Assembly (NCBI GenBank): GCA_009782025.1
Contig: WQUQ01000044.1
Span: 1 to 7,520 of the forward strand
Length of the DNA: 7,520 nt
From: Desulfobulbus sp.
Lineage (GTDB): Bacteria > Pseudomonadota > Gammaproteobacteria > Burkholderiales > Rhodocyclaceae
Direction of reading: 5' to 3'
Part shown: piece after piece, positions 5,432-7,520 of the stretch
Numbering within the stretch: the first letter of the stretch is position 1
Layout of the letters: each line of letters opens with the position of its first letter
Position numbers and translations under genes: made by a program
The notes under the pieces: model-generated
Databases searched by the model: none
The model's input: the letters and a program-made list of their open reading frames with translations, nothing else
What the model was told of the DNA's origin: nothing

Positions 5432-7423
5432 ATGTCAGGACTCAACCCCCAGCAGCGCGCAGCGATCCATTACCTCGACGGCCCCCTCCTGGTGCTGGCC
5501 GGGGCCGGTTCGGGCAAGACGCGGGTCATCACGCAGAAAATCGCCTGGCTGGTCAAGGATTGCGACTTCCGACCGCGCAACGTCGCCGCCATCACCTTCA
5601 CCAACAAGGCGGCCAGGGAAATGCAGGAGCGCGTCGGCAAGCTGCTGGGCAGCGCCGTTGCCGGCGAGTTGCAGATTTCCACCTTTCATTCCCTGGGCGT
5701 GCGCATCTTGCGCGAGGAGGCCAAGGCGCTGGGTTACAAGCCGCGCTTCTCGATTTTCGACGCCGCCGATTGCGCCGGCATTCTCGGCGAGACGGTCAAC
5801 ACCACCGACAAGGGCCGGCTGCGCCAGGTGCAGGCCATCATTTCCCATTGGAAGAATGCCCTGGTCACGCCGGAGGCGGCGCGCGCCCTGGCCCGCGACG
5901 AATACGAGGCGCAGGCCGCCCAGGCCTACCTGAGTTATGAAGCGACCCTGAAAGCCTACCAGGCGGTCGATTTCGACGATCTGATCGGCTTGCCGGTCAA
6001 ACTCTTCAGCGAACATCCCGAGATCGCCGACAAATGGCAGAACCGCCTGCGCTACCTGCTGGTCGATGAATATCAGGACACCAACGCCGGCCAGTACCAA
6101 TTGCTCAAGTTGTTGACCGGCGTCCGCGCCCAGTTCACGGCGGTCGGCGACGACGATCAGGCCATCTACGGCTGGCGCGGGGCCGACATCGACAATCTGC
6201 GCAAATTGCCGGCCGAGTTTCCCGCCCTCAAGGTCATCAAGCTCGAACAAAATTACCGCTCGACGGTGCGCATCCTGAAAGCCGCCAACAACGTCATCGC
6301 CCACAACGACAAGTTGTTCGACAAAAAACTGTGGTCCGAACTCGGGCATGGCGAGCAAATCACCGTCACCGCCTGCCGCGACGGCGACGCCGAGGCCGAA
6401 AGCGTGGTCATGCAATTGCAGGCGCACCGCTTCGAACAGAAGAGCCGCTTCAAGGATTACGCCATTCTCTACCGCTCCAACCACCAGGCGCGGATCTTCG
6501 AGGAATATCTGCGCGACCACCGCATTCCTTACCTGCTCTCGGGCGGCAAATCTTTTTTCGACAAGGCGGAAATCAAGGACATCACCGCCTACCTGCGCCT
6601 CTTGGCCAACGAAGATGACGACCCGGCCTTCATCCGCGCGGCGACCACGCCCAAGCGCGGCATCGGCGCGGCGACCTTGCAGGCGCTCGGCGCTTATGCC
6701 GGCGAGCGCCACCTCTCGCTGTTTCATGCCGCCTTCGAGGAAGGCTTCGCGCAACGCATCCCGCCTCGCCAACTGGAGCCGCTGCTCGAATTCTGCCAGT
6801 TCATCGAGCGCAGCCAGAGCCGGGCCGAACGCGAACCGGCGCACCAGGTGCTGCCCGACCTCATCAAGGCCATCGCCTACGAAACCTGGCTTTACGATCA
6901 GGAGGATGCGCCCGTGGCGCAAGCGCGCTGGGCCAATGTCAGCGAATTTGCCCAGTGGATCAACAAAAAAAGCGAGGAAGATGGCCGCACGCTGGTCGAC
7001 CTGATCCAGAGCATCGCCCTCATCAACATGCTGGACAAACAGAATGCCGAGGATTTCGATGCCGTCCAGCTATCGACCTTGCATGCCGCCAAGGGGCTGG
7101 AATACCGGCACGTCTTTCTGGTCGGCGTCGAAGAAGGCATCCTGCCGCACCGCGAATCGCTCGACCCGGCCAAATTGCAGGAAGAGCGGCGGCTGATGTA
7201 CGTCGGCATCACCCGCGCCCAACTCTCGCTGCGCGTCAGCTATTGCGAGCGGAGGAAGCAACGGCGCGACATGATCCCCTGCGAACCCTCGCGCTTCATT
7301 GCCGAAATGGGCGCCGATGACATTCGCTTTGGCGGCGGCAAACAGGCCGCCGCCACCGACAAAGCCACCGGCAACGCCCGCCTGGCCTCGATCAAGGCGA
7401 TGCTGGCCGGCGGCAAGGACTAG
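5432..7423 (+). CDS. rep: ATP-dependent DNA helicase Rep (superfamily 1A)
   Basis: This is a 3'-to-5' DNA helicase and translocase that works with the replisome to clear bound proteins and restart forks. It has 663 residues (E. coli Rep has about 673). All SF1A motifs are present: Q motif LNPQQRAAI (4-12), motif I AGAGSGKT (23-30, K29), Ia ITFTNKAAREM (54-64), II VDEYQD (211-216), III GDDDQAIYGWRGA (239-251), IV LEQNYRS (271-277), V VQLSTLHAAKGLEY (545-558) and VI EERRLMYVGITRA (584-596). The ending LASIKAML (651-658) is also Rep-like. Rep is preferred over UvrD because of length, the Rep-like sequence throughout and the lack of a long UvrD/PcrA tail. The start is fixed by the Q motif at residue 4 and by an in-frame stop at 5363 with no other start codon between. 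No Shine-Dalgarno sequence is visible before the ATG; a terminator hairpin sits there instead. Confidence 0.96.
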   Translation: MSGLNPQQRAAIHYLDGPLLVLAGAGSGKTRVITQKIAWLVKDCDFRPRNVAAITFTNKAAREMQERVGKLLGSAVAGELQISTFHSLGVRILREEAKALGYKPRFSIFDAADCAGILGETVNTTDKGRLRQVQAIISHWKNALVTPEAARALARDEYEAQAAQAYLSYEATLKAYQAVDFDDLIGLPVKLFSEHPEIADKWQNRLRYLLVDEYQDTNAGQYQLLKLLTGVRAQFTAVGDDDQAIYGWRGADIDNLRKLPAEFPALKVIKLEQNYRSTVRILKAANNVIAHNDKLFDKKLWSELGHGEQITVTACRDGDAEAESVVMQLQAHRFEQKSRFKDYAILYRSNHQARIFEEYLRDHRIPYLLSGGKSFFDKAEIKDITAYLRLLANEDDDPAFIRAATTPKRGIGAATLQALGAYAGERHLSLFHAAFEEGFAQRIPPRQLEPLLEFCQFIERSQSRAEREPAHQVLPDLIKAIAYETWLYDQEDAPVAQARWANVSEFAQWINKKSEEDGRTLVDLIQSIALINMLDKQNAEDFDAVQLSTLHAAKGLEYRHVFLVGVEEGILPHRESLDPAKLQEERRLMYVGITRAQLSLRVSYCERRKQRRDMIPCEPSRFIAEMGADDIRFGGGKQAAATDKATGNARLASIKAMLAGGKD

Positions 7424-7497
7424 AGCGGTTTTGATTCAAATGCTGACATTTTTCTGAACGCCATGCGCAACTTCAAGCGCCGCTCCCCCTCCCTGGC

Positions 7498-7520
7498 CCT
7501 CCCCCGCCAAGCGGGGGAGG
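7498..7520. repeat. GC-rich palindrome, probably a dispersed intergenic repeat, cut by window edge
   Basis: CCTCCCCCGC (7498-7507) and GCGGGGGAGG (7511-7520) are perfect inverted copies around the three-base loop CAA. The stem may continue past the edge. The preceding CTCCCCCTCCCTGG (7482-7496) is of the same pyrimidine-rich type. Such CCCTCCCCCGC...GCGGGGGAGGG palindromes resemble repetitive extragenic elements seen in many GC-rich proteobacterial genomes. Lying 75 bases after the rep stop, it might also help end rep transcription, but any T-run would be outside the window. Confidence 0.5.

Noticed and set aside
7438..7451. AAATG-CTGA-CATTT hairpin followed by Ts after rep
   Set aside because: The stem is five pairs and AT-rich, too weak to call a terminator.

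Overview
The window is a GC-rich stretch of bacterial chromosome, almost fully coding, with high G+C at third codon positions. Protein style and gene order suggest a proteobacterium, most likely a betaproteobacterium of the Rhodocyclales type (Dechloromonas or Accumulibacter relatives). That placement is an inference from remembered family sequences, not from a search. No prophage, insertion sequence, CRISPR array, tRNA or rRNA is visible. Most of the content is conserved housekeeping and motility genes.

Left part (1-1932, minus strand): a tightly overlapped operon reads leftwards in the order yggS (PLP homeostasis protein), proC (pyrroline-5-carboxylate reductase), yggT (small membrane protein, cut by the window edge). 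The genes overlap by 4 and 1 bases, so translational coupling is likely. Middle part (1990-5246, plus strand): pilT and pilU, the two retraction-type ATPases of type IV pili, are transcribed divergently from yggS. They are followed closely by an exported DUF4197-family protein and, after a 60-base gap, by an unrecognised 96-residue protein. The pilT/pilU versus yggS-proC-yggT divergent arrangement is a known neighbourhood, for example in Pseudomonas. The 57-base gap between yggS and pilT must hold both promoters and contains a near-symmetric -10-like box.

Right part (5247-7520): a 185-base gap holds two structures. The first is a ~101-bp element bounded by 26-base imperfect inverted arms, which resembles a miniature inverted-repeat element or a long RNA stem-loop. 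The second is a strong intrinsic-terminator hairpin. The gene rep (UvrD/Rep superfamily 1A DNA helicase) starts only 5 bases after the terminator's T-run and has no visible Shine-Dalgarno sequence. The window ends in a short non-coding tail with a GC-rich palindrome that is probably part of a dispersed repeat.

Nothing here is clearly a new multi-gene system. The items most worth checking are the inverted-repeat element, the terminator/attenuator placed against the rep start, and the two poorly characterised genes that follow pilU.
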